From an uncultured Caldilinea sp. (lineage in GTDB: Bacteria > Chloroflexota > Anaerolineae > Caldilineales > Caldilineaceae): a DNA stretch of 55,385 nucleotides. The stretch spans positions 1 to 55,385 of the forward strand of contig NZ_CAKZMJ010000073.1 in NCBI RefSeq assembly GCF_937128415.1. The letters run 5' to 3'. How positions within the stretch are numbered: position 1 is the stretch's first letter; each line of letters starts with the position of its first letter. The position numbers and the translations under genes were made by a program. Below are positions 21,951 to 37,384 of the stretch, piece by piece. Under the pieces are notes generated by a model that did not search any database, was not told the DNA's origin, and was given only the letters and a program-made list of their open reading frames with translations.

Positions 21951-23662
21951 CGCTGGCCTGTATCACCGCCGAGCTGAAACAGACGCTCTGCCCGGGGCGC
22001 ATCCAGCAGGTGACGCCGGTGGATGAACACGCGCTCGGCTTTGAAGTCTACGCAGGCGGCGCGCGTCATCCGCTTCTGGTTGCGCTGCATCCGAACAGCG
22101 CACGCGTGCACACCGTCTCCTACAAGCTGCGTCGCGGGGTCGAAGGCGAGACGCCGTTGCTCTTGCTGCTGCGCAAATATGCGCGGGGAGCGCTGCTGAG
22201 CGATGTGGTGCAGCCGGATCCCGTCGAACGCGTGCTGCACCTGCACTTCGAGCATCCCGAACACGGGACGACGAGCCTCATCGTCGAGCTGATCGGACGC
22301 CAGCCCAATGCCGTGCTCGTGGGGCCGGGCGGGCGCATCCTGGAGGCGTTGCGCCGCGTGCGAGCCGGAGAGGGCGAGCGCACGCTCTCGCCCGGTCATC
22401 TCTATGCTCCGCCGCCTGCTCCCGCCAAACTCCCGCCGTTGGACGACGGCGCCGAAGATTACTACGACCGGCTCGCCCAGGTGATCGCTCAGCCGGGGCC
22501 GCTGTGGAAGGCGCTGGTTGCGGGCGTCGCCGGCCTCAGCCCCACCGCTGCGCGAGAGATCGCGTTTCGCGTGACGGGAAACGCCGGGGCGAGCAGCGAA
22601 GGCGTGACGGTGATCGCCCTGGCGCAGGCGTTGCAAGAGCTATGGTCACCGCTGCAGACGGGCGACTGGCAGCCGGGCCTGATCGAAGACGAGGGGTGGA
22701 TCGGGGGTTTCGCACCTTATCCGGTGCAGTTTCGCGGGCGCTTTTTGCCGCAGCCGTCGATGAGCGAGGCGCTGGAGCGTTTCTTTGCGCAGCCGACGGC
22801 GACGCACGCGCCCGACGCCTATGCAGCGCTGCGCAGTCAGGTGTTGGCGCAGGTCAAACGGGCGCAAGCGCAGGTGGAGCGCAGGCTGGCTGCGCTGGCA
22901 GGCGATGCGCCGGCCCCGGGCGAGGTGGAGCGCTTGCGCACCCAGGCCAGCTGGCTGCTGGCGTTCTCCGGCCAGATTGCACCCGGACAGACCTTGCTCA
23001 CGGTGGATGCGGGCGGCGAAACACTGCACATTCCGCTGGAGCCGCACCTTTCTCCCATCGAGCAGGCGCAGCGCCTGTTCAAACGCGCGGCGAAGCTGGA
23101 ACGCGCCGCCGAGATTATTCCTCAGCGTCGCGCCCAACTGCTGGCCGACCTCGACCTGCTGGCGCAGCTGGCGCTGGACGCCGAACGCGCGGCCAATCAA
23201 CCGGAGCTGGCCGCCGTGTTGGATGAGCTGCGCCGGGCAGGGCTGCTCTCCTCCCCGAAAGCGCGCGCGACCCAAACTGCGCCCGCCGCAGGCGGCCCGC
23301 TGCGCTATCGCACATCTCGGGGCGTCGAGATCGTGGTGGGGCGCAACGCGCGCCAGAACGAACAGGTGACCTTTAAGCTGGCGCGGCCCTCGGATCTGTG
23401 GCTGCACGTGCGCGGCGCGCCCGGCGCGCATGTGGTGGTGCGCAGTTCAGAGCAGGCGCCCGCAGAGGAAGATGTGCTCGCCGCTGCACAGCTCGCCGCG
23501 TACCATTCCAATCAGCGCGGGGAGCGCAAGGTGGACGTGATCGTGACCGAACGTCGCTGGGTGAGTCGCGCGCCGGGGGGACGCACGGGGCAAGTTGTAG
23601 TGAGCAAAGAGCGCGTCGTACGCGTTCCGGCGGTGGAGCCGGAGGACGTCTCGGCGGTTTGA
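21932..23662 (+). CDS. rqcH: RqcH (NFACT / Rqc2 homologue), ribosome quality control
   Basis: The 576-residue protein has an NFACT-N start (MHFDALTL), LRKYARG, and VELIGRQPNAVLVG. A central helix-hairpin-helix/coiled-coil region spans about residues 280-420. The C-terminal NFACT-R domain has DLWLHVRGAPGAHVVVR and AAYHSNQRGERKVDV. RqcH binds stalled 50S-peptidyl-tRNA complexes and recruits tRNA-Ala to add alanine tails for proteolysis. The Asp-Arg pair known to be essential in Bacillus RqcH (D97-R98) aligns with Glu99-Arg100 here, a conservative but notable change. The start is GTG, with GGAG upstream inside the nitroreductase gene. It converges on the M50 protease gene with a 10-bp gap. Confidence 0.92.
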   Translation: MHFDALTLACITAELKQTLCPGRIQQVTPVDEHALGFEVYAGGARHPLLVALHPNSARVHTVSYKLRRGVEGETPLLLLLRKYARGALLSDVVQPDPVERVLHLHFEHPEHGTTSLIVELIGRQPNAVLVGPGGRILEALRRVRAGEGERTLSPGHLYAPPPAPAKLPPLDDGAEDYYDRLAQVIAQPGPLWKALVAGVAGLSPTAAREIAFRVTGNAGASSEGVTVIALAQALQELWSPLQTGDWQPGLIEDEGWIGGFAPYPVQFRGRFLPQPSMSEALERFFAQPTATHAPDAYAALRSQVLAQVKRAQAQVERRLAALAGDAPAPGEVERLRTQASWLLAFSGQIAPGQTLLTVDAGGETLHIPLEPHLSPIEQAQRLFKRAAKLERAAEIIPQRRAQLLADLDLLAQLALDAERAANQPELAAVLDELRRAGLLSSPKARATQTAPAAGGPLRYRTSRGVEIVVGRNARQNEQVTFKLARPSDLWLHVRGAPGAHVVVRSSEQAPAEEDVLAAAQLAAYHSNQRGERKVDVIVTERRWVSRAPGGRTGQVVVSKERVVRVPAVEPEDVSAV

Positions 23663-23672
23663 TGGAATTTTA

Positions 23673-24953
23673 TCACATCCAAAAGCGATAGAACGTCAAT
23701 CCGGCGTCGATCAGCACAGGCGAAATGTTCAGCTCCCCCAGCATCACCAGGACAATGCGCCAAAAGACGGTGCGAAAGCCTTCGACGTACCAGAACAGCA
23801 GGATCAACAACAGAAAGCCAAACGAGTAGAAGGGCGCCAGCGCGCGATGGAGGCTGTCTGGCAGCCAGGGGGCCAGGATGCCGAATCCATCCAGTCCGGG
23901 GACGGGCAGCAGGTTGAAGACGATAGCGGTCGCCTGCAAAAAGACGAGCAGCGCCATCGCCGCCCAGAAATGGAAATGCTCGATCCATAAGGTGGGGTCG
24001 GAGATCAAGAGGAAAGGGAGCGCCAACAACACTGCGAACAGTGCGTTGGCGGCTGGACCGGCCGCCGCCACCACGCTCTGCATCCAGCGGCTTCGAATGG
24101 CGCCCATATTGACGTAGACGGCGCCGCCCGGCAGCCCAATCCCACCCAGCAGCAGAAAAAGCACCGGCATCAGGATGCTCAGCACAGGGTGCGTGTATTT
24201 GAGCGGGTTGAGGGTGAGATAGCCGCGCTCGGCGACGCTGAAATCCCCGCCAAAGTAGGCCATCAAGGCGTGGCCGAACTCGTGCAGGGCCAGAGAGATC
24301 ACCCAACCGATCGTGACGAAGGCGAAGAAGAGAACCGGCTCCGGCTCAGGCGTGGAATACAGATAGACGCCGAGGGCGACCATGATCGCCGCCAGCCCCA
24401 GGAAGACGGAGCTGAGGCGCCAATGGCTGCGTTGGGCTTCGGCGCGCGCAGCCGCATCCTGATATTGTTGCGCTGCCTGTGCGACCGATTGCTCGTAAAC
24501 GCGCACCGGCGCCTGCCGGACGGCGTCGACGTCGATGCGCCATGCGTTCTGCCATTCGGCGATTTCTGCAGTCGGGTTGGCGAGCGCACTCACCAGCAGG
24601 TCGCGCGTGCTGACAAAGGGTGCGCCGGCGGCGTTTGCTTCGGCGAGCGCACCGTGCAAGACTCGCTCCAGCGCCGGGTCCATGCGTTCTTGTTGCTGTG
24701 CGCCGCTCGTGCGCCAGCGCACCATCTGGCGAGAGCCAAGCTGCGCCTTCAGCTCACGCAACATCTTCTCGGTGTCGTGGCCTAGCGCAGTCAGGACCCC
24801 TACGGCGTCCGCCTCGCGCTGCGCCAGCAGCCCATAGAGCACATGAGAGGGCGACAGCGAGAGCGATCGCGTGCGCGAGGCAAACTCCCCTGCCTGTTGA
24901 AGGGCGTGGATGGCCTGCACGGAGAATTGTTCAGGTGAGAATGTCTGCTCCAT
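23673..24953 (-). CDS. Membrane M50 (site-2-protease family) metalloprotease with N-terminal Clp_N domain
   Basis: The first 150 or so residues of this 426-residue protein form a Clp N-domain double repeat, visible as QFSVQAIHALQQAGEFA, LSPSHVLYGLLAQ and VSTRDLLVSALA. A coiled region and a transmembrane helix follow, then an M50 core with zinc motif HEFGH (His224, His228) and NLLPVPGLDG (Asp355). Additional helices continue to the C-terminus. M50 enzymes cut within or near membranes; the Clp_N domain normally docks adaptors or substrates on ClpA/ClpC. The start at 24953 coincides with domain homology; TATAAT lies 6 nt upstream and no SD exists, so the mRNA is probably leaderless. It is divergent from a membrane protein of unknown function. 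Confidence 0.85.
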   Translation of the reverse strand: MEQTFSPEQFSVQAIHALQQAGEFASRTRSLSLSPSHVLYGLLAQREADAVGVLTALGHDTEKMLRELKAQLGSRQMVRWRTSGAQQQERMDPALERVLHGALAEANAAGAPFVSTRDLLVSALANPTAEIAEWQNAWRIDVDAVRQAPVRVYEQSVAQAAQQYQDAAARAEAQRSHWRLSSVFLGLAAIMVALGVYLYSTPEPEPVLFFAFVTIGWVISLALHEFGHALMAYFGGDFSVAERGYLTLNPLKYTHPVLSILMPVLFLLLGGIGLPGGAVYVNMGAIRSRWMQSVVAAAGPAANALFAVLLALPFLLISDPTLWIEHFHFWAAMALLVFLQATAIVFNLLPVPGLDGFGILAPWLPDSLHRALAPFYSFGFLLLILLFWYVEGFRTVFWRIVLVMLGELNISPVLIDAGLTFYRFWM

Positions 24954-24959
24954 GACGCT

Positions 24960-24988
24960 ATTATAGCTTGGGGCCGTTCGAGGTCGAA
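24960..24988 (-). promoter_or_regulatory. Leaderless promoter of the Clp_N-M50 gene
   Basis: Minus strand: TTCGAC (24988-24983), a 17-nt spacer and a perfect TATAAT (24965-24960), then 6 nt and the ATG at 24953. The predicted transcription start is at or next to the A of ATG. Confidence 0.65.
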
Positions 24989-25007
24989 GAAACCGATCGA
25001 GTATAAT
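24977..25007 (+). promoter_or_regulatory. Leaderless promoter of the divergent membrane protein gene, with shared inverted repeat
   Basis: Plus strand: TTCGAG (24977-24982), a 19-nt spacer and a perfect TATAAT (25002-25007), then 6 nt and the ATG at 25014. The inverted repeat TTCGA-GG-TCGAA (24977-24988) contains the -35 regions of both divergent promoters, so one bound protein could control both. Confidence 0.6.
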
Positions 25008-25013
25008 CGTTGC

Positions 25014-26120
25014 ATGAAGGCGAGCAAGCGGAGCGTGAAGAATCGTTCTTCGGAGCGCAAGGGGCGGGCGCCAGAGAGTCATCCGCTCTCTCTGTGGGCG
25101 CCTTTGTTGCATGCCGCCCTCGTTTGGCTCGTTCTCCTGACGCTTGCCTCCTGGCTGCAACGCGGCGATTGGACAGCTTGGGTGGGCCAAGTTGCCTGGG
25201 TGACTATGCTCTTCGGCGTTTCCGCTGCGCTGACCTGGCTCGTCTTCTTTCGACGTTCGCTTTCGCCCCTCAAGGTTGCGCCGGGACGTCGGTTGGGGGG
25301 CGTGGCGATCCTGGGCGTTGGATTTGTTCTATATACGGGGCTTTTTGCGACCTGGATTGCCTCAGGCGAGATGAGCGTTTCGACGAGTTGGCGTCAACAG
25401 TTGCTGGCGGGGACGGCGGTGGCTTCCCCCATCTTGTTTAGCGGGGCGACGCAGCAGGCATTCGCCCTTTCAGCAACAAACTTTTCCACAACAAACGCCT
25501 GGAATGCGCGTCGCCTGCAGCTGGGCGAGATCGCTCTGCTATTGTTGTTTTCGTTGATGGCGTTTCCGCTCCTTTCCGCCGCATTGGGGACGGATTCGTC
25601 GGATGGCGGAGCCGCGCAGCGGTGGATGTGGATGGCGACAGCGCTGGCGATCGGGGCGGCGCTCTTCTTAGGCCAGATGGCGTTGCAGGCGCTGCGTCGC
25701 CCTGGCGCGGCGATGCTGATCTTTGCAGCGGCGCTTTTTTACCAGGCGTTGGTGAACTTCGCATACGCACGTGCACATGGCGAAAGCGGACCGGGCGCCG
25801 CCGTCCATTTGTTGGCGTTGGCTGCTGCGGCGGCGATGGACGTGATGTACATGCTGCGCCTGCCTGACGCCGACTCCAAGGCCTCGCTGCGCAGCGCGTT
25901 GGGCGTTGCGACTCTTGCTGCGTTCACCCTCGCGGCTTTCTTCAGAATGCAGATGTTTGGCGTCCCTTCGCTTGACCCGCCTCTCGCTCTCGTAGGGTTA
26001 GGTGCAGGCGCAGTGTTGGGCCTGTGGTGTGGATGGCGCGGTGCAGAGATCGGACGATGGCTCGCCGCTTCAGCCCACTTGTGCAGACAAAATGTTGCAA
26101 AAAAGCGAAAACAACCATAA
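25014..26120 (+). CDS. Polytopic membrane protein, unknown function
   Basis: A 368-residue protein with a basic N-terminus (about 25 residues), roughly ten hydrophobic segments and a basic C-terminal tail (NVAKKRKQP). No conserved motif was recognised. Ala and Leu dominate. The ATG has no SD but has TATAAT 6 nt upstream. It shares a compact divergent promoter with the Clp_N-M50 protease, so joint regulation is likely; it could be a partner or substrate of that protease, but the sequence itself does not show it. Confidence 0.7.
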   Translation: MKASKRSVKNRSSERKGRAPESHPLSLWAPLLHAALVWLVLLTLASWLQRGDWTAWVGQVAWVTMLFGVSAALTWLVFFRRSLSPLKVAPGRRLGGVAILGVGFVLYTGLFATWIASGEMSVSTSWRQQLLAGTAVASPILFSGATQQAFALSATNFSTTNAWNARRLQLGEIALLLLFSLMAFPLLSAALGTDSSDGGAAQRWMWMATALAIGAALFLGQMALQALRRPGAAMLIFAAALFYQALVNFAYARAHGESGPGAAVHLLALAAAAAMDVMYMLRLPDADSKASLRSALGVATLAAFTLAAFFRMQMFGVPSLDPPLALVGLGAGAVLGLWCGWRGAEIGRWLAASAHLCRQNVAKKRKQP

Positions 26121-26158
26121 AGACGCAAAGCGACAATGTGTTACAGACTTTGCGTCTT
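26120..26158. repeat. Inverted repeat AAGACGCAAAG / CTTTGCGTCTT
   Basis: Two perfect 11-nt arms (26120-26130 and 26148-26158) are separated by 17 nt, starting on the last base of the upstream gene's stop codon. No T-run follows, so it is not a typical terminator; it may be a fragment of a dispersed repeat or a 3'-end stabilising hairpin. Confidence 0.55.
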
Positions 26159-26216
26159 GGCGACGTTGTGGTCATGAAATTTCCAATCACACAACAAAAT
26201 GAAGCAGGAGATGCTA

Positions 26217-28247
<2,031 letters not shown>

Positions 28248-28291
28248 CGCGGCAGGGCGTCTGTTACGCTGGGGAATGAGCTATTTGAGAG

Positions 28292-29659
<1,368 letters not shown>

Positions 29660-29666
29660 TTCATTC

Positions 29667-30515
29667 ATGAGCCTTGCATCGATGCCGGCCCCGCGACGTC
29701 ACGCAGCCTATGGCTTCTTCAGCCGATTGCCGTACTGGCTGTTGGTGGCGTTGTTGTTGGGCGTGCTCATTGTTTGGAGAACGCTGACCAACGAAAGCTA
29801 CGCCGTGATCTTTTCCGCCGTGTCGCGCGGGCTGGGCGTCACCATCTACGTCACGCTTGTCGCCTACGCCGGTGCGCTGGTGGTAGGGTTGTTCATCGGC
29901 ATTGCGCGCGTCTCCAAAAATCGCATCCTCTACGAGGCGGCGACCTTCTACGTCGAGATTATCCGCGGCGCGCCGATGCTCGTGCTGCTGCTCTACATCG
30001 CCTTCGTCGGCGCGCCGGCGCTCGTCTATGCTGTCAATTGGCTAGGCGAACAGTTGTCATTTCTGGGGCCGGCGGCGCGTCCTCTGCTCGAATTCCGCGT
30101 GCGCGATTTTGATTTCACCACGCGCGCCATCCTTGCGCTCATCATCGGCTACAGCGCCTTCCTCAGCGAAATCTTTCGCGCCGGCATCGAAAGCATCGAG
30201 CACGGACAGATCGAAGCGGCGCAGAGCCTGGGCATGTCGCGCTGGCAGGTGTTGCGACTGGTCGTGCTCCCCCAGGCGATCCGTCGCGTGCTTCCGCCTT
30301 TGGGCAACGACTTCATCGCCATGCTGAAAGACTCCTCGCTCGTCTCCGTGCTCGGCGTGCCCGACATCACGCAGATGGGCAAGGTCTATGCTGCGAGCAC
30401 CTTTCTCTACTTCGAGACCTACAACATTGTCGCTTTCCTCTATCTTTCGATGACGATCGTGCTTTCGCTGGGCGTGCGCTGGATGGAGCATCGCATGCCG
30501 CAAAATGTGCGCTGA
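29667..30515 (+). CDS. Amino-acid (HisM/GlnP-type) ABC transporter permease
   Basis: The 282-residue inner-membrane protein has five or six helices and the EAA loop EAAQSLGMSRWQVLRLVVLPQA. The family start FYVEIIRGAPMLVLLL and the late LKDSSLVSVLG are also present. Polar-amino-acid permeases of this type need a periplasmic binding protein and an ATPase, and neither lies next to it. It is tightly spaced after trmFO (7 bp). GGGGAG is 10 nt before the ATG. Partners may be encoded elsewhere, or the locus has been broken by rearrangement near the repeat-rich downstream region. Confidence 0.88.
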   Translation: MSLASMPAPRRHAAYGFFSRLPYWLLVALLLGVLIVWRTLTNESYAVIFSAVSRGLGVTIYVTLVAYAGALVVGLFIGIARVSKNRILYEAATFYVEIIRGAPMLVLLLYIAFVGAPALVYAVNWLGEQLSFLGPAARPLLEFRVRDFDFTTRAILALIIGYSAFLSEIFRAGIESIEHGQIEAAQSLGMSRWQVLRLVVLPQAIRRVLPPLGNDFIAMLKDSSLVSVLGVPDITQMGKVYAASTFLYFETYNIVAFLYLSMTIVLSLGVRWMEHRMPQNVR

Positions 30516-30608
30516 TCCGGCGGAACTGCACGTTCGCTCATATCGTTTTCAGCTTGCGCAGCGCGCTTGCTTTTGGCATGATTGCACAGTGCTTAAAACT
30601 GCCCTATT

Positions 30609-30629
30609 GGAAGAGCCTGACGCTCTTCC
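30609..30629. other. Hairpin downstream of the ABC permease
   Basis: GGAAGAGC-CTGAC-GCTCTTCC is a perfect 8-bp stem with a 5-nt loop about 95 nt after the permease stop. No T-run follows. It could mark the 3' end of the transcript. The rest of 30516-30669 holds no gene that can be recognised. Confidence 0.35.
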
Positions 30630-30669
30630 GCAAAGGCGCAAAGTAAGATAGTTCTATTCAAAAATAGGA

Positions 30670-30909
30670 GTTGCACAGTCGGTTCATCTTCCAGGAAGCT
30701 CCATGATTTTTAACACAATCTTCTGGCAGGGATGATGGCTGCGACCGTAGGTGCGGCTCTCAGCCGCACGCTCTCGATGTCCCGCCGGTGAGCCCTCACC
30801 CTCTCTCCCAATGCTGGGAGAGGGGGAGAAGGCAGCTGCGAGCTGCGCCTACGGATTGCCAGAATCCTTTGTGAAATTCCATCCAACTTCCTGAAAGGTT
30901 GCATTGTAC
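30670..30909 (+). repeat. MITE-like repeat, copy A (with a nested palindrome)
   Basis: The 240-bp element has long imperfect inverted arms. Left starts GTTGCACAGTCGGT and contains CTTCCAGGAAGCT...TTCTGGCA; the reverse of the right arm reads CTTTCAGGAAGTT...TTCTGGCA. Inner inverted ends are CCGTAGGTGCGGCT / AGCTGCGCCTACGG. It has no coding potential. It occupies the gap upstream of the META-domain protein gene; 30910-31016 beyond it shows only the SD AAAGGAG. Confidence 0.7.
30799..30826. repeat. REP-like palindrome nested in MITE copy A
   Basis: CTCTCCCA-ATGC-TGGGAGAG with flanking C/G pairs gives a stem of about 12 bp. The inverted copy at 45081-45274 lacks it, so it looks like a separate insertion of a common REP-type palindrome. 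Confidence 0.6.
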
Positions 30910-31016
30910 GCAAAGGGCGTCATCGAACTGTGTCCCATGAGCCGCGAAATTCCATCAAGCTTCCCGGAAGACCGGGTCAACTGCGCAACGCCTGAACAAC
31001 TGGAAAGGAGTGCAAA

Positions 31017-34556
<3,540 letters not shown>

Positions 34557-34619
34557 GGGTTGCGAGCGTTTGGCAGCGAGGATAGGCGTTCCGAATTGGA
34601 GAACTTTTCTCGTGAGGTG

Positions 34620-34658
34620 AACCTTCCAGGAAGCTTCGAGCTTCCTGGAAGGTTTTTC
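34620..34658 (+). terminator. Rho-independent terminator
   Basis: AACCTTCCAGGAAGC / GCTTCCTGGAAGGTT form a perfect 15-bp stem (16 with the loop-closing pair) followed by a T-run. It lies 64 bp after the META-protein stop. The arms match the tip of MITE copy C (AACCTTGCAGGAAGCT) at 15 of 16 positions. Confidence 0.92.
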
Positions 34659-34711
34659 GTTAAGCAAACCTCCGCGAGCCTCTGATGAAATTGCTGCGCG
34701 AGCGGTTTCCT

Positions 34712-35965
<1,254 letters not shown>

Positions 35966-35972
35966 CTCCCCG

Positions 35973-36416
<444 letters not shown>

Positions 36417-36474
36417 GGCGATATTCCATTGCTTCGGTGTTGCGTGTTGCGTGTTGCGTAGGGCTGGGCGGGAT

Positions 36475-36921
36475 TCATTGGATCGGATACCCTTGTTGCG
36501 CCCAGGTGATGATGCCGCCCAGGTCATAGATCTGCGCATAGCCTGCGCGCTCCAAAATCTGCGCCGCCTGATTGCTGCGGTTGCCGCTGCGACAGTAGAG
36601 CACAACGGGCTTGTCCTTCGGGATTTCGCTCAGGCGCTGCGCCAGCTGGTCGACGGAGATGTTCACGGCGCCTGGAATATGGCCGCCGGCGAACTCTTCC
36701 GGCGTGCGCACGTCGATCAGAACATGGTCGGCGTTGGCGCCGAATCTGGCCTGGTATTCCGCCGGCGTGATTTTAGCTTTCACCTTCACTGCCGCGGCGA
36801 CCGGTTGAGAGGCAGCCGCCGCCGGTTGGCCGGCGGAGCAGGCATTCAAGCTCCAGAGCAACCCGATTGCGATCAGGATCAGAACGACATAGCGACGAAA
36901 ATCTGTCTGTGACATTGACAT
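36475..36921 (-). CDS. Rhodanese-like lipoprotein
   Basis: The 148-residue protein has a signal peptide with lipobox LNAC (Cys28), an Ala/Pro-rich spacer and one rhodanese domain. Visible motifs are LIDVRTPEEFAGGHIPGAVNI and the active-site loop CRSGNRS with Cys110. Rhodaneses carry sulfane sulfur as a cysteine persulfide; this one acts outside the membrane. It is the first gene of a minus-strand operon (AGGAAG SD). It is divergent from a molybdoenzyme operon of the sulfur-oxyanion/polysulfide type, so handling of reduced sulfur products is a reasonable inference. Confidence 0.88.
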   Translation of the reverse strand: MSMSQTDFRRYVVLILIAIGLLWSLNACSAGQPAAAASQPVAAAVKVKAKITPAEYQARFGANADHVLIDVRTPEEFAGGHIPGAVNISVDQLAQRLSEIPKDKPVVLYCRSGNRSNQAAQILERAGYAQIYDLGGIITWAQQGYPIQ

Positions 36922-37384
36922 ATCGAACTTCCTATTTCATCTTCTGCGCCATTTCTGGCGTCCGTTGCAAAAAGTGCAGCCTTCTTTTAATTCCATAGCC
37001 CTTAACAGTGTAATCGATTTGCAATGCAATTCAGTCTTGTGGCTTCCTTATTGAAGAAATAAGAAAAATCTTATACCCCATTGGGTGGAAACCTTCATTA
37101 GAACCCCCTATCTTCATCCTGTGAACAGGGGCGAAGTCGGTGAATTCCCTGACAGGGTTTTTACCAATTTTCAAGCTTCACCCGACACAAGTGTCGGGTT
37201 TTACCGCTCTCCAGGCGTCTGCTCCTCATATAAACTCCTCTTGCAAGGCAAAACGTCGATTGCCAACAGTTATGTGATTTAGCGTTGTCGTCCGGCGGCA
37301 TGCAACCTCTATCGGTTGGCGAATTGCGAGCGTCCTGATGAATGTTTGGAGACGGAACGCATGTGATGGAAAGGAGAGCATGGC
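36922..37384 (+). promoter_or_regulatory. Divergent control region with structured, attenuator-like leader of the molybdoenzyme operon
   Basis: This 463-bp AT-richer gap has no gene. A small palindrome TTGCAATGCAA lies at 37019-37029. Toward the plus-strand operon three hairpins follow. The first is CCCCT/AGGGG (37105-37131), with an alternative inner CCTGT/ACAGG. The second is CCCTG-A-CAGGG plus TTTTT (37147-37162), and the third is ACCCGACAC-AA-GTGTCGGGT plus TTT (37180-37202). The last two look like intrinsic terminators placed before the first gene, which suggests transcription attenuation. TTGAAG (37052) and TATACC (37073) form a weak promoter with 15-nt spacing. Confidence 0.5.

Noticed and set aside
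37101..37204. Cobalamin riboswitch in the molybdoenzyme leader
   Set aside because: Only a GGTGAA-like stretch is present; the conserved GCCACTG-type core and the 3' conserved arm are not recognisable.
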